From Paraburkholderia fungorum (GTDB lineage Bacteria; Pseudomonadota; Gammaproteobacteria; Burkholderiales; Burkholderiaceae): a stretch of 64,000 nucleotides of DNA. This document shows, in pieces, positions 18,354 to 27,309 of the stretch (the first letter of the stretch is position 1; each line of letters starts with the position of its first letter). The notes below the pieces were generated by a model, which ran no database searches, was not told where the DNA came from, and saw only the letters and a program-made list of their open reading frames with translations. The translations under genes and the position numbers were made by a program. The stretch lies in contig NZ_CADFGE010000008.1 of assembly GCF_902833645.1 (NCBI RefSeq), positions 248,001-312,000 of the forward strand. The letters are read 5' to 3'.

Positions 18354-19274
18354 ATGCGTATTCTCAATACGATGGCGGCTCGCGCCATCCCGCTCGTTCC
18401 CCGTTCGCTAATCCGTAAAATCTCCCGCCGCTATATCGCTGGTGAAACGCTCTGCGATGCTCGCACGCGCATCCGCGCGCTCCACGCAGCAGGCTTCCGT
18501 ACAACCATCGATGTGCTGGGCGAGACTGCTTCGTCGCCCGAGCAGGCGGATTCGATGGCTCGCGACTATCTCAATCTCGTCGAAGCGCTAGGTGCAGAAA
18601 ATCAACCCACCGAGCTATCGATAAAATTGACCGCCCTCGGACTGCATCTCGACGAAGACGCGTGCATGGCACGCGTCTCTATGGTTTTGCGAGCGGCAGC
18701 ATCGCACGGAATCGGCGCGTGCATCGACATGGAAGACATCAGTTGCACTCAGAAAACGCTCGACGCGTTCCAGGAGTTCGAAGCCGACGGTTATCCAGTC
18801 GGGATCGCGCTGCAAGCCTATTTGACGCGCACGAATGACGACATCGTTCCCCTGCAGGCGCGCAAGAGCCGCATGCGAATTTGCAAGGGCATTTATGCAG
18901 AGTCAACCGAGCATCTCGTCGACGGTGCGTCGAGGGATCGGGCCGCGATCAATGCGCACTTCGTTCGGCACGTATCGAGCGCGATACGTGCGGGATCGTT
19001 TGTGGGCATCGCAACGCACGACGCACAGTTGATCGATGCGTTGACCAGTTGGCTGCAACGCGAGCGAGTTGACCGCTCGCAATTCGAGTTTCAGATGTTG
19101 CTAGGCGTGTGCGAACCGCAGCGTGACGCCTTGCTTGCGCAAGGATTTCACGTCCGCGTTTATGTGCCATATGGTCATGACTGGTATGGCTACAGCACGC
19201 GGCGAATTAAGGAGAATCCGCGAATTGCCGGATATATCCTGGCTGCGATGATACGTAGCGCCCGGGCTCGCTAG
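18354..19274 (+). CDS. Monofunctional proline dehydrogenase
   Basis: The 306-residue flavoenzyme would oxidise L-proline to pyrroline-5-carboxylate. Hallmarks of the PRODH barrel are visible: LSIKLTALGLHLDE, IDMEDISCTQKTLDAF, SRMRICKGIYAES for the (R)LVKGAY strand, GIATHDAQLIDA and the C-terminal RVYVPYGHDWYGYSTRRIKENP that binds substrate and FAD. The protein lacks the aldehyde dehydrogenase part found in bifunctional PutA, the usual form in Burkholderiales, so it may be a paralogue with a different role. It stands alone; a strong hairpin follows it. Confidence 0.88.
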   Translation: MRILNTMAARAIPLVPRSLIRKISRRYIAGETLCDARTRIRALHAAGFRTTIDVLGETASSPEQADSMARDYLNLVEALGAENQPTELSIKLTALGLHLDEDACMARVSMVLRAAASHGIGACIDMEDISCTQKTLDAFQEFEADGYPVGIALQAYLTRTNDDIVPLQARKSRMRICKGIYAESTEHLVDGASRDRAAINAHFVRHVSSAIRAGSFVGIATHDAQLIDALTSWLQRERVDRSQFEFQMLLGVCEPQRDALLAQGFHVRVYVPYGHDWYGYSTRRIKENPRIAGYILAAMIRSARAR

Positions 19275-19293
19275 CACTTACAGCAGGACCGGC

Positions 19294-19320
19294 GTCGGCC
19301 AGTACCTGCCACTGGCCGAC
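19294..19320 (+). terminator. Hairpin terminator after proline dehydrogenase
   Basis: Perfect 10-base arms (GTCGGCCAGT / ACTGGCCGAC) enclose a 7-base loop and are followed by CTTTCT, 20 bases after the stop codon. Confidence 0.6.
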
Positions 19321-19401
19321 CTTTCTATCGCCACGTTCAACTGTCCCATAGGCTTTCAAAATCGGGCGTTACAGATCCGTACATCGTGGACATAACCTGG
19401 G

Positions 19402-20583
19402 TCACTGGGTATTGGTACTGCCTGCCTGTGAGGGCACATCGCCAAGCCACCGCATGAATTCGCCTACGTGCTGCGCCCAGAGGTCGGGACGCGTCATGGT
19501 GAAATGTCCCGGCGACGATGACGTGCCCTTCTGCACCGCGTACCTGCCTTGCTGAAGCGTCGGAACAAGTCTCTCGAGGACCTGTAGCGTGTCGGGATTG
19601 AACTCGTCGTCGAAAAAATTCAGGGCGAAGAGTTTGGCCTTGATCCTGGGAAGCGCTGGCTCGGGATCGTAGCTGAATGACGACTTGAGTGAATACAGGA
19701 TGTCGTTCGGATCGACGTGTTCGGCCTGAAAGCGGGCGGTCGCGAGGAACTTGTCCGCCGCCGCGCCGTCGGGAATTTCCTGCTGCAGCGCAGGCGCGCT
19801 GTCGATCATCATCCGCAGTACCCTGAAACCGTCGATCCAGCCGCGCGGCGTTTGCGTGTAGTCCCCGTTCTTCCAGTCAGGATCGGAGCGGATCGCGTCG
19901 ATCACCATACGCCGCCAGAGCAAATTGCGGCCCGAGACTGTAATCGGCAGCGAGACCACCGGCATCGCGCCGTCCATCATGTCGGGATACGTCTCGGCCC
20001 ATTGCCATGCGTTCATGCCACCCATCGACATACCCAGAATCGCATGCAGATGGCCGATGCCCAATGTTTCGGTCACCAGCTTGTGCTGGAGATCGACGAT
20101 ATCGCCGTAATCATAGTTCGGAAACTTCGCCTTCAGTCCGTCGCTAGGTTTGCTCGACTGGCCGTGGCCTACGTTGTCGGGAAAGATCAGATAGTAGCGG
20201 TTCGCGTCGAGCGGACGGCCCGGGTCGAACAGCGCCTTCGTGTAGGTGGGACTCAGCAGCGTGCGGCTGTCCGCACCCGTCCAGTGCAAGACCAGGACGG
20301 CGTTATCGACGACCCCCTGCACATTGCGATGCGGCGTGCCGAGCGTTGCGTAGTGAAGCCTCAACCGGGCCAGCGTCTCGCCGTCCCGGAATGTGTAATT
20401 GTCGAACCAGACATCGGCCTGAACAGCCGCCGGATTCACGCGCTGGTCCCACGGCGCAGCTGCATTGGCGGATGCGGCGGACGGTGCATTGGATTGGGCC
20501 GATGCGATACCCGCGAACATGGGGCCGAACGCCAGCAAGCCAAACAGCGCGCTGGCTGCGGCACGGGTACAACGAGACTTCAT
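19402..20583 (-). CDS. Exported alpha/beta hydrolase, homoserine acetyltransferase-like
   Basis: The 393-residue protein carries a signal peptide (cleavage near ASA-QS, residue 30). The alpha/beta hydrolase fold is shown by the oxyanion region VLHWTGA, IFPDNVGHGQSSKP and the nucleophile elbow GMSMGGMNAW (S186). The acid is in NFFDDEFNP and the histidine in SSPGHFTM. It resembles MetX-type acyltransferases in layout, but true MetX is cytosolic, so this is an exported hydrolase or acyltransferase of unknown substrate. It is followed on the other side by an unrelated small membrane protein gene that is read in the same direction. Confidence 0.8.
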   Translation of the reverse strand: MKSRCTRAAASALFGLLAFGPMFAGIASAQSNAPSAASANAAAPWDQRVNPAAVQADVWFDNYTFRDGETLARLRLHYATLGTPHRNVQGVVDNAVLVLHWTGADSRTLLSPTYTKALFDPGRPLDANRYYLIFPDNVGHGQSSKPSDGLKAKFPNYDYGDIVDLQHKLVTETLGIGHLHAILGMSMGGMNAWQWAETYPDMMDGAMPVVSLPITVSGRNLLWRRMVIDAIRSDPDWKNGDYTQTPRGWIDGFRVLRMMIDSAPALQQEIPDGAAADKFLATARFQAEHVDPNDILYSLKSSFSYDPEPALPRIKAKLFALNFFDDEFNPDTLQVLERLVPTLQQGRYAVQKGTSSSPGHFTMTRPDLWAQHVGEFMRWLGDVPSQAGSTNTQ

Positions 20584-20653
20584 GATGATTTCCTTGCTTG
20601 GGTAGGGAAGGCGTGTGCGCCTCGATTCGGCTCATGCCATTACAGCAGCGTGC

Positions 20654-21265
20654 TTACCTGGCGTTGGACAGACCTGGACGGCGACGCAGCAGGTCGAACG
20701 CCATGATGTGGCTCGCCCCCGAAATTCCGACGCCGTAGAACGGGATCAAGGCCATCGGCAGCGTCTGGATGCCGGACATGCGGGGATCGTTAAGCAGGAA
20801 GTAGGTCAACCCGGTACCAACTGCCACGACGAAATCGGCAAACCCGAACAGGTGGAACAGCAGATACCGGTTGCGCGTTTTCGGCAGCAGCGTGACGCCG
20901 AGCGCCAGCAATCCTGCGATGAGGTCGCCCCATCCCGCGTTCCGCACGAAGGCCTCCGGCAGGAGGTCATGCGCGCCGTACCAGAAGAACACCAGCGCGG
21001 CCGCGATGCGCCAGATGTGGAATGCTGTCAGCGTCCGCAACCCGATGGCCTCGATGTATGCGCGAAACCTTCTGGACAGTGCGTATACGACGACCGGCGC
21101 CGCGATTCCCAAAGCGATGAGGCCCGCGAGCGACAGCGGGTAGACGGCACGGTAGACACCCGCTTCGGCAGCGGCGGCAACAGCCAGTCCCCAGACGATC
21201 AGCACCCCCAGCAAAACGCGCGGCCCGCTGCTTTTTCCGATTTCAACTACCTGATTCATCGTCAA
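20654..21265 (-). CDS. Hypothetical six-helix membrane protein
   Basis: The 203-residue product is strongly hydrophobic with about six membrane segments (near 15-33, 43-62, 80-98, 110-128, 138-157, 170-190) and charged short loops. I cannot name a family with confidence. The sequence SGASHIMAFDLLRRR at the C-terminus suggests a cytosolic tail. It lies upstream, in transcription order, of the exported hydrolase gene and is convergent with nothing, so a two-gene unit is possible. Confidence 0.7.
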   Translation of the reverse strand: MTMNQVVEIGKSSGPRVLLGVLIVWGLAVAAAAEAGVYRAVYPLSLAGLIALGIAAPVVVYALSRRFRAYIEAIGLRTLTAFHIWRIAAALVFFWYGAHDLLPEAFVRNAGWGDLIAGLLALGVTLLPKTRNRYLLFHLFGFADFVVAVGTGLTYFLLNDPRMSGIQTLPMALIPFYGVGISGASHIMAFDLLRRRPGLSNAR

Positions 21266-21329
21266 TACCCATTAGTTAAACTAAATTGTTGGTCCGCTTG
21301 CGGCACCTTCTGGAGGCGATGTCGGAGCG

Positions 21330-22424
21330 TTACAGTTCGCCCTTTCTACCGTCTTCGGATAGTTTCAGAAGCGGCGTCGACCTGAACAGGTTTTCCGGTT
21401 GCATACGCTCCCAGAGGCTTCCCTTACCTTGCTGCCGGCCGCGCTCGTCTTCACGCCGGAGCCACTGTTCGACGGTCCGGATGCGGTTCGGATGGATTTC
21501 ATCGAGCAGCGCGTAGTCACGCTGGATCACGCCGTGTTTCCAGATGTTCCAGAACCCGGTGAAATTGTCTCGGAAGCTCATCGTGCTCTTGTCGTTCGGA
21601 TCCGCGTTGTATCCGGCAGGCAGGCTCGCGGCCATCTTGAGTGGGCCGTTCCAGTACGTGTCCAGATCCGTGTCGATATAGCGCGCCGGATGCCCGGTCA
21701 CCTGCTCGAACGCCTCGGCCAGTTTGTGGTACTCGACCTGCTCGATCGCAACTTCGAGATCCATGCCGTTCGAGCGCTCGGGATGGTCGAACAGCCAGCG
21801 TGCGTAGTAGCCGCAATCGTCCAATGCGACGTGGGGCACAGAGCCGTTGCCGAGTGGCACGCGCCAGGTTAGCACGCCGTCCTCCATCATCGGCATCATT
21901 GGCGTCATGGCCGAAATCGCCATCTCCATGTACGGCCCGGTGGTGAATACGGCCGCGCCCATGCGGTCCCGGTTCGTCTGGTTCTGGAACAGGATCCATT
22001 CGCCTACGCGACCTTTGCCGTCATAGTGGCCTGCGCGGAAGCGGGAGTCGTAGCCGGCTTTCTTGAGTGCGTAGTCGAGGTTGCCGTACACGAAGAACTT
22101 GATGCCTTCTTCCAGCGCGATTTCGTAGCAACGAATCGCCCAATAGATCTCCGTTTTCTCGCCGGTGTTGAATCCGTCGAGATTGATGTATGCCCCATCA
22201 CAACCACGGAAGCCTTCCCGAAGGACGGCTTCGTCGGCGAATGTGCCTTTCAGGATTGATACGTTGCCGAGTGCGAGCAACGCCTTGGCCCGCCGGGAAT
22301 CTGGGTCCCTGCTCAAAGCCCGGACAGAATATTTGCCATCGGCAACGAGTGCGCTGATGACGGGCAGGCCCTGCGCGCCAGTGCCGCCAACGACGAAAAT
22401 CCGGGACGCGGCGTGAGAAGTCAT
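21330..22424 (-). CDS. NmrA-family NAD(P)-binding protein
   Basis: The 364-residue protein begins with the dinucleotide motif IFVVGGTGAQGLPVISAL and then SVRALSRDPDSRRAKAL, as in NmrA/HSCARG redox-sensing atypical short-chain dehydrogenases. No catalytic YxxxK is evident. I chose ATG 22424 because TTGAGGAAACAACC precedes it. The gene is divergent from an HxlR regulator, with a perfect 21-base inverted repeat between them. It may act as an NADPH sensor or reductase for quinone or azo compounds. Confidence 0.85.
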   Translation of the reverse strand: MTSHAASRIFVVGGTGAQGLPVISALVADGKYSVRALSRDPDSRRAKALLALGNVSILKGTFADEAVLREGFRGCDGAYINLDGFNTGEKTEIYWAIRCYEIALEEGIKFFVYGNLDYALKKAGYDSRFRAGHYDGKGRVGEWILFQNQTNRDRMGAAVFTTGPYMEMAISAMTPMMPMMEDGVLTWRVPLGNGSVPHVALDDCGYYARWLFDHPERSNGMDLEVAIEQVEYHKLAEAFEQVTGHPARYIDTDLDTYWNGPLKMAASLPAGYNADPNDKSTMSFRDNFTGFWNIWKHGVIQRDYALLDEIHPNRIRTVEQWLRREDERGRQQGKGSLWERMQPENLFRSTPLLKLSEDGRKGEL

Positions 22425-22479
22425 GGTTGTTTCCTCAAGTTTAGTTGAACGGGCATCCGGACCAGCAGCGTCCATCACT

Positions 22480-22522
22480 GGGCAGGCCACTAACTCTTAT
22501 AATAAGAGTTAGTGGCCTGCCC
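22480..22522. promoter_or_regulatory. Perfect 21-base inverted repeat operator between NmrA and HxlR genes
   Basis: The two 21-base arms (22480-22500 and 22502-22522) are exact complements around a single A. The core AACTCTTAT-A-ATAAGAGTT contains a TATAAT on the plus strand and TATTAT on the minus strand, so it could overlap both promoters. A related half-copy sits at 22598-22615. HxlR proteins bind such palindromes as dimers. Confidence 0.75.
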
Positions 22523-22597
22523 GGCAAGTATTTTCCAGTTCCCGGAACAAGGACGAGCCCGTGGCGCCTCGTGGAATGGTTCTGCGTGGCCATTGCC

Positions 22598-22615
22598 ACT
22601 CTTATAATGAGATTT
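22598..22615. promoter_or_regulatory. Second HxlR-type operator overlapping the probable -10 of the HxlR gene
   Basis: The sequence ACTCTTATAATGAGATTT matches the core of the palindrome at 22492-22510 with only a few changes and contains TATAAT at 22603-22608, 46 bases before the HxlR ATG. Autorepression is the simple reading. Confidence 0.6.
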
Positions 22616-22653
22616 ACCCGGCGACAATCGTCGGACTATCAGGGACACAGCAC

Positions 22654-23160
22654 ATGCGTTCGAAGGGTTTTGACGGAATGGTCTGCTCGATCGCCGGCGC
22701 CATGGCGGCGATCGGTGACCGGTGGGGTTTGCTGATCCTGCGCGATCTCGTCCTCGGCCTCAGTCGATATGATGAGTTTCGCCAGTCGTCGGGCATCACC
22801 AACGCGACGCTCAGCGATCGACTCAAGCATCTGGAGGCCAATGGCCTCGTCGAGCGCAGACGCTATCAGGTAAATCCGGATCGATTTGAATATCGGTTGA
22901 CCAGAAAGGGTTGGCAGATCGCTCCAGTGATGCCGGTGCTCGCCGAGATAGGGGACAACCTGGGCGTTTCCGGAGCGTCGGCGCCGCCGATGAAGTTCGT
23001 GAATCGGAATACCGGGGCTGAGGTGCGGTGGAGCTTTATCGATCAAGAGACAGGTGAGCAGCTCAGCGCCGCAGACGTGGCTATCACGGAAGGGCCCGGC
23101 GCAGACGATCTGCTCCGCTGGCGCTTGTCGCAAGGTGAGCACCGCCACCAGAAAGCATGA
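22654..23160 (+). CDS. HxlR-family transcriptional regulator
   Basis: The 168-residue protein has the HxlR winged helix: MVCSIAGAMAAIGDRWGLLILRDLVLG with the conserved early cysteine, then DEFRQSSGITNATLSDRLKHLEANGLV and a wing RRRYQVNPDRFEYRLTRKG. A C-terminal extension of about 60 residues follows. HxlR regulators respond to aldehydes, quinones or disulfide stress through the cysteine. The start at 22654 places the cysteine at the usual position; an upstream extension is possible but unlikely. It probably controls the divergent NmrA gene. Confidence 0.9.
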   Translation: MRSKGFDGMVCSIAGAMAAIGDRWGLLILRDLVLGLSRYDEFRQSSGITNATLSDRLKHLEANGLVERRRYQVNPDRFEYRLTRKGWQIAPVMPVLAEIGDNLGVSGASAPPMKFVNRNTGAEVRWSFIDQETGEQLSAADVAITEGPGADDLLRWRLSQGEHRHQKA

Positions 23161-23546
23161 GGACAACCAGATCTCTCGCGATACACGCAGCTCCTATCGA
23201 CGGCCCTTCGCCTGAGTGCATGAAGCTCCGAGCGGAGAGACTAGCCGGCTCAAAGGCAGTTACGCCCTCGGGACCGGCCGTTACGACTGCGCGGGTCCGA
23301 ATGGCGGCTCAGGGTCGACCAGGGAAGATTTTTTACTGTGTGAGCCCAAGGATCTTTGCCGGAATAGTAATCGCCCATATGCCATCCCGTTGACATTGCA
23401 TCTTCCGCGTCACTTGGTAGTTTTGTTACTGAAATCCTCCGAATCTTGCCGTGTTTCGATCGGATAGAACTTTCTGCGTAACGGGACAACTACGCGGGAA
23501 TGGCTACTCATCAGAGCCATTCCCGCGCAATGTATTTGATTCCTCG
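23161..23546. other. Intergenic region of about 390 bases
   Basis: No gene is supported here. Short frames on both strands lack motifs and ribosome sites. The region ends in a 13-base-arm hairpin, described separately. Confidence 0.5.
23493..23527 (-). terminator. Hairpin downstream of the exported alpha/beta hydrolase
   Basis: Perfect 13-base arms (CGCGGGAATGGCT / AGCCATTCCCGCG) enclose a 9-base loop, 20 bases after the stop of the minus-strand hydrolase. The U-run is poor, so factor-independent termination is uncertain. Confidence 0.5.
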
Positions 23547-24314
23547 TTACTTGCCCGAATTCTCCGCTGCTTGCTCAATCAGCTTCGCCACTTCCTTCGG
23601 GTGAGAGATGTACGCCACATGGCTCGAATTAAGCTCGATGGTCTTGCTGCCGGCACGCTTCGTCATGAACCGTTCGAGGTCGGGATTGATGGCCCGGTCA
23701 GCGGTTGCGACAACTGCCCAGCTCGGCTTGGTTTTCCAGGCGGGTGTCGAGATGGGCGTTCCAAAGGACGCTGCTGCCGGCATAACCTGGGACACCGACA
23801 TGAATTGTGCTTCAGCAGCCGGAACGTCTGCCGCAAAATCGGCGTGGAAGCTTGCCGGGTCCAGATATAGATAGCCATCAGGGGTCGCCTTGATTGCCTT
23901 GGAGGCTCCGGGCATTTTCCTGGCCAGATCCATTGCGCTTTCGCCCGCATCAGGCTGGAATGCGGCGACATAAACCAGTCCCGCAACCTTTGCATCGCTA
24001 CCTGCTTCTGTGATCACAGCGCCACCGTAGCTGTGGCCAACAAGGATGCTCGGGCCGTCTTGTGCGTCGACGACTCGGCTTGTTGCCTTGACGTCGTCGG
24101 CGAAGGACGTTTCCGGTTCCTGAACGACGGTGACGTTATAGCCATCGCGCGTCAGGATCTTTGCGACCGCTTGCCAACCCGATCCATCCGCAAAGTAGCC
24201 ATGAACGAGGACGACATTTCTGATCGGCGCTGCCATAGCAGCAGTTGACCCAAACACCGCGGCCGAAAGAGTGAGCGCGTTGGCAATACGGTTGAGGCGG
24301 GACTTCATTTTCAT
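23547..24314 (-). CDS. Exported alpha/beta hydrolase (paralogue A)
   Basis: The 255-residue protein has a signal peptide (AMA-AP near residue 28), then VVLVHGYFADGSGW for the oxyanion hole, nucleophile S95 in GHSYGG, an acid in VVATADRAINP and a histidine in SSHVAYISHP. It belongs to the esterase/EstC-like group of small hydrolases. It is clearly paralogous to the signal-less hydrolase on the other side of the catalase gene, sharing GHSYGG, AAFxPDxGES, PAWKxKPSW and the SSHxxxxSHPxxV ending. The substrate is unknown. Confidence 0.85.
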   Translation of the reverse strand: MKMKSRLNRIANALTLSAAVFGSTAAMAAPIRNVVLVHGYFADGSGWQAVAKILTRDGYNVTVVQEPETSFADDVKATSRVVDAQDGPSILVGHSYGGAVITEAGSDAKVAGLVYVAAFQPDAGESAMDLARKMPGASKAIKATPDGYLYLDPASFHADFAADVPAAEAQFMSVSQVMPAAASFGTPISTPAWKTKPSWAVVATADRAINPDLERFMTKRAGSKTIELNSSHVAYISHPKEVAKLIEQAAENSGK

Positions 24315-24363
24315 TTTTTATCTCTAGTTAATCAGGTTGGGTGAGGCTTGGGTTGCGATGCAC

Positions 24364-25824
24364 TTATCCGCTGGTCGTCCCCGGCGCTTCAAGACTCTCA
24401 ATGGCGTGTCGTACGCCGGCCCCGTATGCCGGGTCAGCCTTGCTGCAATTCTCGACATGCAGGTCTTTGATTGCCTGGGAAACGCCGTGCATCGCACGCG
24501 CCGTGTTCTCGAACAGAACCTGACGCTGCGCCTCCGACATCAGCCGAAACAGATCGCCCGGCTGTGAGAAATAATCGTCGTCGACACGGTGATTCCAACG
24601 GTCAGCCGCGCCCTCGATAGAAAGAGGAGGTTCGCTGAAGTCGGGCTGATCGACCCAGGCACCCTTTGTGTTGGGGTTATAAGACGTTGTCCCGCCGTGA
24701 TTCCCATCGACGCGCATGACGCCGTCGCGGTGATAGCTGTTGTAGTGGCTGGCACCACGCGGCGCGTTGACAGGAATCTGGTGATGGTTGACGGAAAGAC
24801 GGTATCGCTGTGCGTCACCGTAGGAAAACAGGCGGCCCTGCAGCATCTTGTCCGGTGAGAAGCTGATGCCGGGGACAACGTTTGCCGGATTGAAAGCCAC
24901 CTGCTCGACGTCGGCAAACCAGTTCTCCGCATTGCGGTTGAGTTCGAAGTAGCCTACCTCGATCAGCGGATAGTCTTTCTTTGACCAGACCTTGGTCAGG
25001 TCGAACGGGTTCACCTTGTATGTCGACGCATCCTTCTCGGGCATGATCTGGAAATACAGGGTCCAGCGCGGAAACGTCCCCTTCTCGATGGACTCGTACA
25101 GGTCACGGTGATGGGTTTCGCGGTCGGAGCCAACCAGCTCTACCGCCTCCGCGTCGCTCATGTTCTCGATGCCTTGCTGCGTGCGCATATGAAACTTCAC
25201 CCAGAAGCGCTCGCCGGCAGCGTTGATGAGACTGAAAGTGTGGCTGCCGAATCCGTGCATGTTTCTGAACGTGCGAGGAATGCCGCGGTCACTCATCACG
25301 ATGGTGACCTGATGAAGCGCCTCCGGCAATTGCGTCCAGAAATCCCAGTTGCTCTCCGCGCTGCGGAGTCCCGTCCTCGGATCGCGCTTGATTGCGTGGT
25401 TGAGGTCCGGAAATTTCAGCGGGTCTCGCAAAAAGAAAACGGGCGTATTGTTCCCCACGAGATCCCAGTTACCTTCTTCGGTATAAAACTTCAGCGCGAA
25501 ACCGCGGATGTCCCGCTCCGCATCCGCAGCGCCCCGCTCACCCGCAACCGTAGAGAACCGGGCAAACATCTCGGTCGATTTTCCGATGTTGGAAAAAATT
25601 TTTGCGCGAGTGTACTGAGTTACATCGTGTGTGACCGTGAACGTGCCAAATGCGCCCGAGCCCTTGGCATGCATACGACGCTCCGGAATCACCTCGCGGT
25701 CAAAGTGGGCCAGTTTCTCGAGAAACCACACATCCTGAAGTAGCGCCGGCCCCCGTGGTCCAGCCGTTTGCGTGTTCTGATTGTCAGGTACAGGGGCTCC
25801 AAACGCGGTCGTCAGTTTGCTCAT
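24364..25824 (-). CDS. Monofunctional heme catalase
   Basis: The 486-residue enzyme dismutates hydrogen peroxide. Catalytic H52 lies in ERRMHAKGSGAFG, with RFSTVAGERGAADAERDIRGFA, the asparagine in VGNNTPVFF, and the heme tyrosine in RLFSYGDAQRYR. The length fits the small-subunit clade 3 catalases. The start at 25824 (MSKLTTAFG) has GGAG upstream and avoids an upstream 28-residue extension unlike the family. It is flanked by two paralogous alpha/beta hydrolase genes on the same strand. No OxyR box could be identified by eye. Confidence 0.95.
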   Translation of the reverse strand: MSKLTTAFGAPVPDNQNTQTAGPRGPALLQDVWFLEKLAHFDREVIPERRMHAKGSGAFGTFTVTHDVTQYTRAKIFSNIGKSTEMFARFSTVAGERGAADAERDIRGFALKFYTEEGNWDLVGNNTPVFFLRDPLKFPDLNHAIKRDPRTGLRSAESNWDFWTQLPEALHQVTIVMSDRGIPRTFRNMHGFGSHTFSLINAAGERFWVKFHMRTQQGIENMSDAEAVELVGSDRETHHRDLYESIEKGTFPRWTLYFQIMPEKDASTYKVNPFDLTKVWSKKDYPLIEVGYFELNRNAENWFADVEQVAFNPANVVPGISFSPDKMLQGRLFSYGDAQRYRLSVNHHQIPVNAPRGASHYNSYHRDGVMRVDGNHGGTTSYNPNTKGAWVDQPDFSEPPLSIEGAADRWNHRVDDDYFSQPGDLFRLMSEAQRQVLFENTARAMHGVSQAIKDLHVENCSKADPAYGAGVRHAIESLEAPGTTSG

Positions 25825-25939
25825 TGCATTCTCCGTGGGGTATCGGTAAAGCTTGAAAGCGCAGCGCAGCGCACGCGCAAAACGGAAGCCGGCGCGTGGT
25901 TCGACCACATGTGCGCCGGGGTACTCCGTTGCGTGATGC

Positions 25940-26620
25940 CTACTCGGCCGCCGCCAGAATCGCCTCGCTCACTTTCTGTGGGTGAGAGAGCATGACAAGG
26001 TGACTGGAAACCACGGACACCTTCTGCGATTTCGCCCTGTCGGCCATTTTGTGTTGCAACGAAGGTTGAATCGCACCATCCTGTTCGGCGACTACATACC
26101 AGGACGGCTTCGATTTCCATGCGGGCTTGGATACAGTGTCCCCAAGCGCTTTTGCGGCCGTCGGGCCCTGGGTCACGAAGGCCAGCAACCGTTCATCTTC
26201 CGTCAAGTCCTGACCGAAGCTCTCATCAATGCCGGTTCGCGTGAGCTTGAGGAAGCCTTGTGAATCGGGCCGGATCTCTGCACCGAGTGGTGCCGGGTCC
26301 GCCCCGGCCCCGAGCGAGCCTGCTGACTCGCCTTCGTCCGGCGCGAAAGCCGCAACAAACACCAGGCTTTGCACGTGGCTATCATTGCCTGTAGCAGTCG
26401 CGACGACGCCACCGTAGGAGTGGCCGACCAGCACCGCCGGCCCCTCAATCAAAGCGAGCGCCCGATTGACTGCAGCGGCGTCGTCCTCGAGCGAGGTCAA
26501 CGGCAATTGCACGGCGACGCTGGATAATCCGGCCGCCTGCAGTAGCGGAATGACTTTGGACCAGCACGCGGCGTTGGCCCATGCTCCATGGACGAGTACG
26601 GCGGTAACAGATTGACTCAT
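25940..26620 (-). CDS. Cytosolic alpha/beta hydrolase (paralogue B)
   Basis: The 226-residue protein starts MSQSVTAVLVHGAWANAACW, with nucleophile S68 in GHSYGG, acid in VVAEQDGAIQP and histidine in SSHLVMLSHP. It lacks a signal peptide, unlike its paralogue beyond the catalase gene. ATG 26620 was chosen because AGGAAACGACC precedes it; the longer upstream frame has no leader features. It likely starts the hydrolase-catalase-hydrolase unit, which suggests use during oxidative chemistry, but the substrate is unknown. Confidence 0.87.
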   Translation of the reverse strand: MSQSVTAVLVHGAWANAACWSKVIPLLQAAGLSSVAVQLPLTSLEDDAAAVNRALALIEGPAVLVGHSYGGVVATATGNDSHVQSLVFVAAFAPDEGESAGSLGAGADPAPLGAEIRPDSQGFLKLTRTGIDESFGQDLTEDERLLAFVTQGPTAAKALGDTVSKPAWKSKPSWYVVAEQDGAIQPSLQHKMADRAKSQKVSVVSSHLVMLSHPQKVSEAILAAAE

Positions 26621-27309
26621 GGTCGTTTCCTTAACGAATGCTGTTGAACATGCAGTTGAGAGAAGACGCGAATTACAAGCGGAAAAACAGGGGTATTTCT
26701 GAAGCAAACAACCAGGCAAGTATTGATGCCCTTGAGCGATTGGCCCAACCTGCCATTGAAATGTGAAATCCGGGACCTCGACGCATGCATATTCATCGTT
26801 TCTTCTCCAAACGCTGAAAGAACATCAAGGCATTGAACGGATGGTGATTCGGGCGCACAACACGCGCATGTCAAGCCATTGCTAGTGCGCACTTTGCTTG
26901 CTTCGCTTTTTCGGATCTGCGGCCGGACGATTGCAGCGCAGAGCTCGTCAGGCTGAGAGGACGCGCGGAGCACATTCTCCCGATATGTGCGATCCGCGTT
27001 AATGCTGTGTTCGATGTGTTCAAGCGCGAATGGCGGTCGGCGCTGTGTATCGCGTGTGCTGATATTTGTGCAACTGGTCTTGCGCTGGTCGAGACCTACC
27101 TTGAATCGCAACGTGCTCGAAGTGTAACGGAGCGCGCACGCTGTGCGATGCCTGTGCCGCTTGACTACATTCTTTATTCCGTTTCAAGAAAGTTTCGGGT
27201 CAGTCGCGCGGAAATTTGACATCGGCTATCATCACAATGCGTTGAGCGGCTGCACAACAAGACGATCGGTGCATCCCTGCCACGGGGATGATTCTTCTGA
27301 CGGACACGC
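26621..27309. other. Intergenic region of about 690 bases
   Basis: The gap between divergent transcription units carries no recognisable gene. Frames on both strands are rich in rare-looking C, R and S codons and lack motifs. GC appears lower than in the flanking genes between about 26640 and 27000. It must hold the promoters for the hydrolase-catalase unit and the AraC gene. Confidence 0.5.

Noticed and set aside
16887..23215. 18-base sequence CGACGGCCCTTCGCCTGA at 16887 and again at 23198
   Set aside because: A single 18-base match is only marginally unlikely in 64 kb of GC-rich DNA and has no surrounding similarity.
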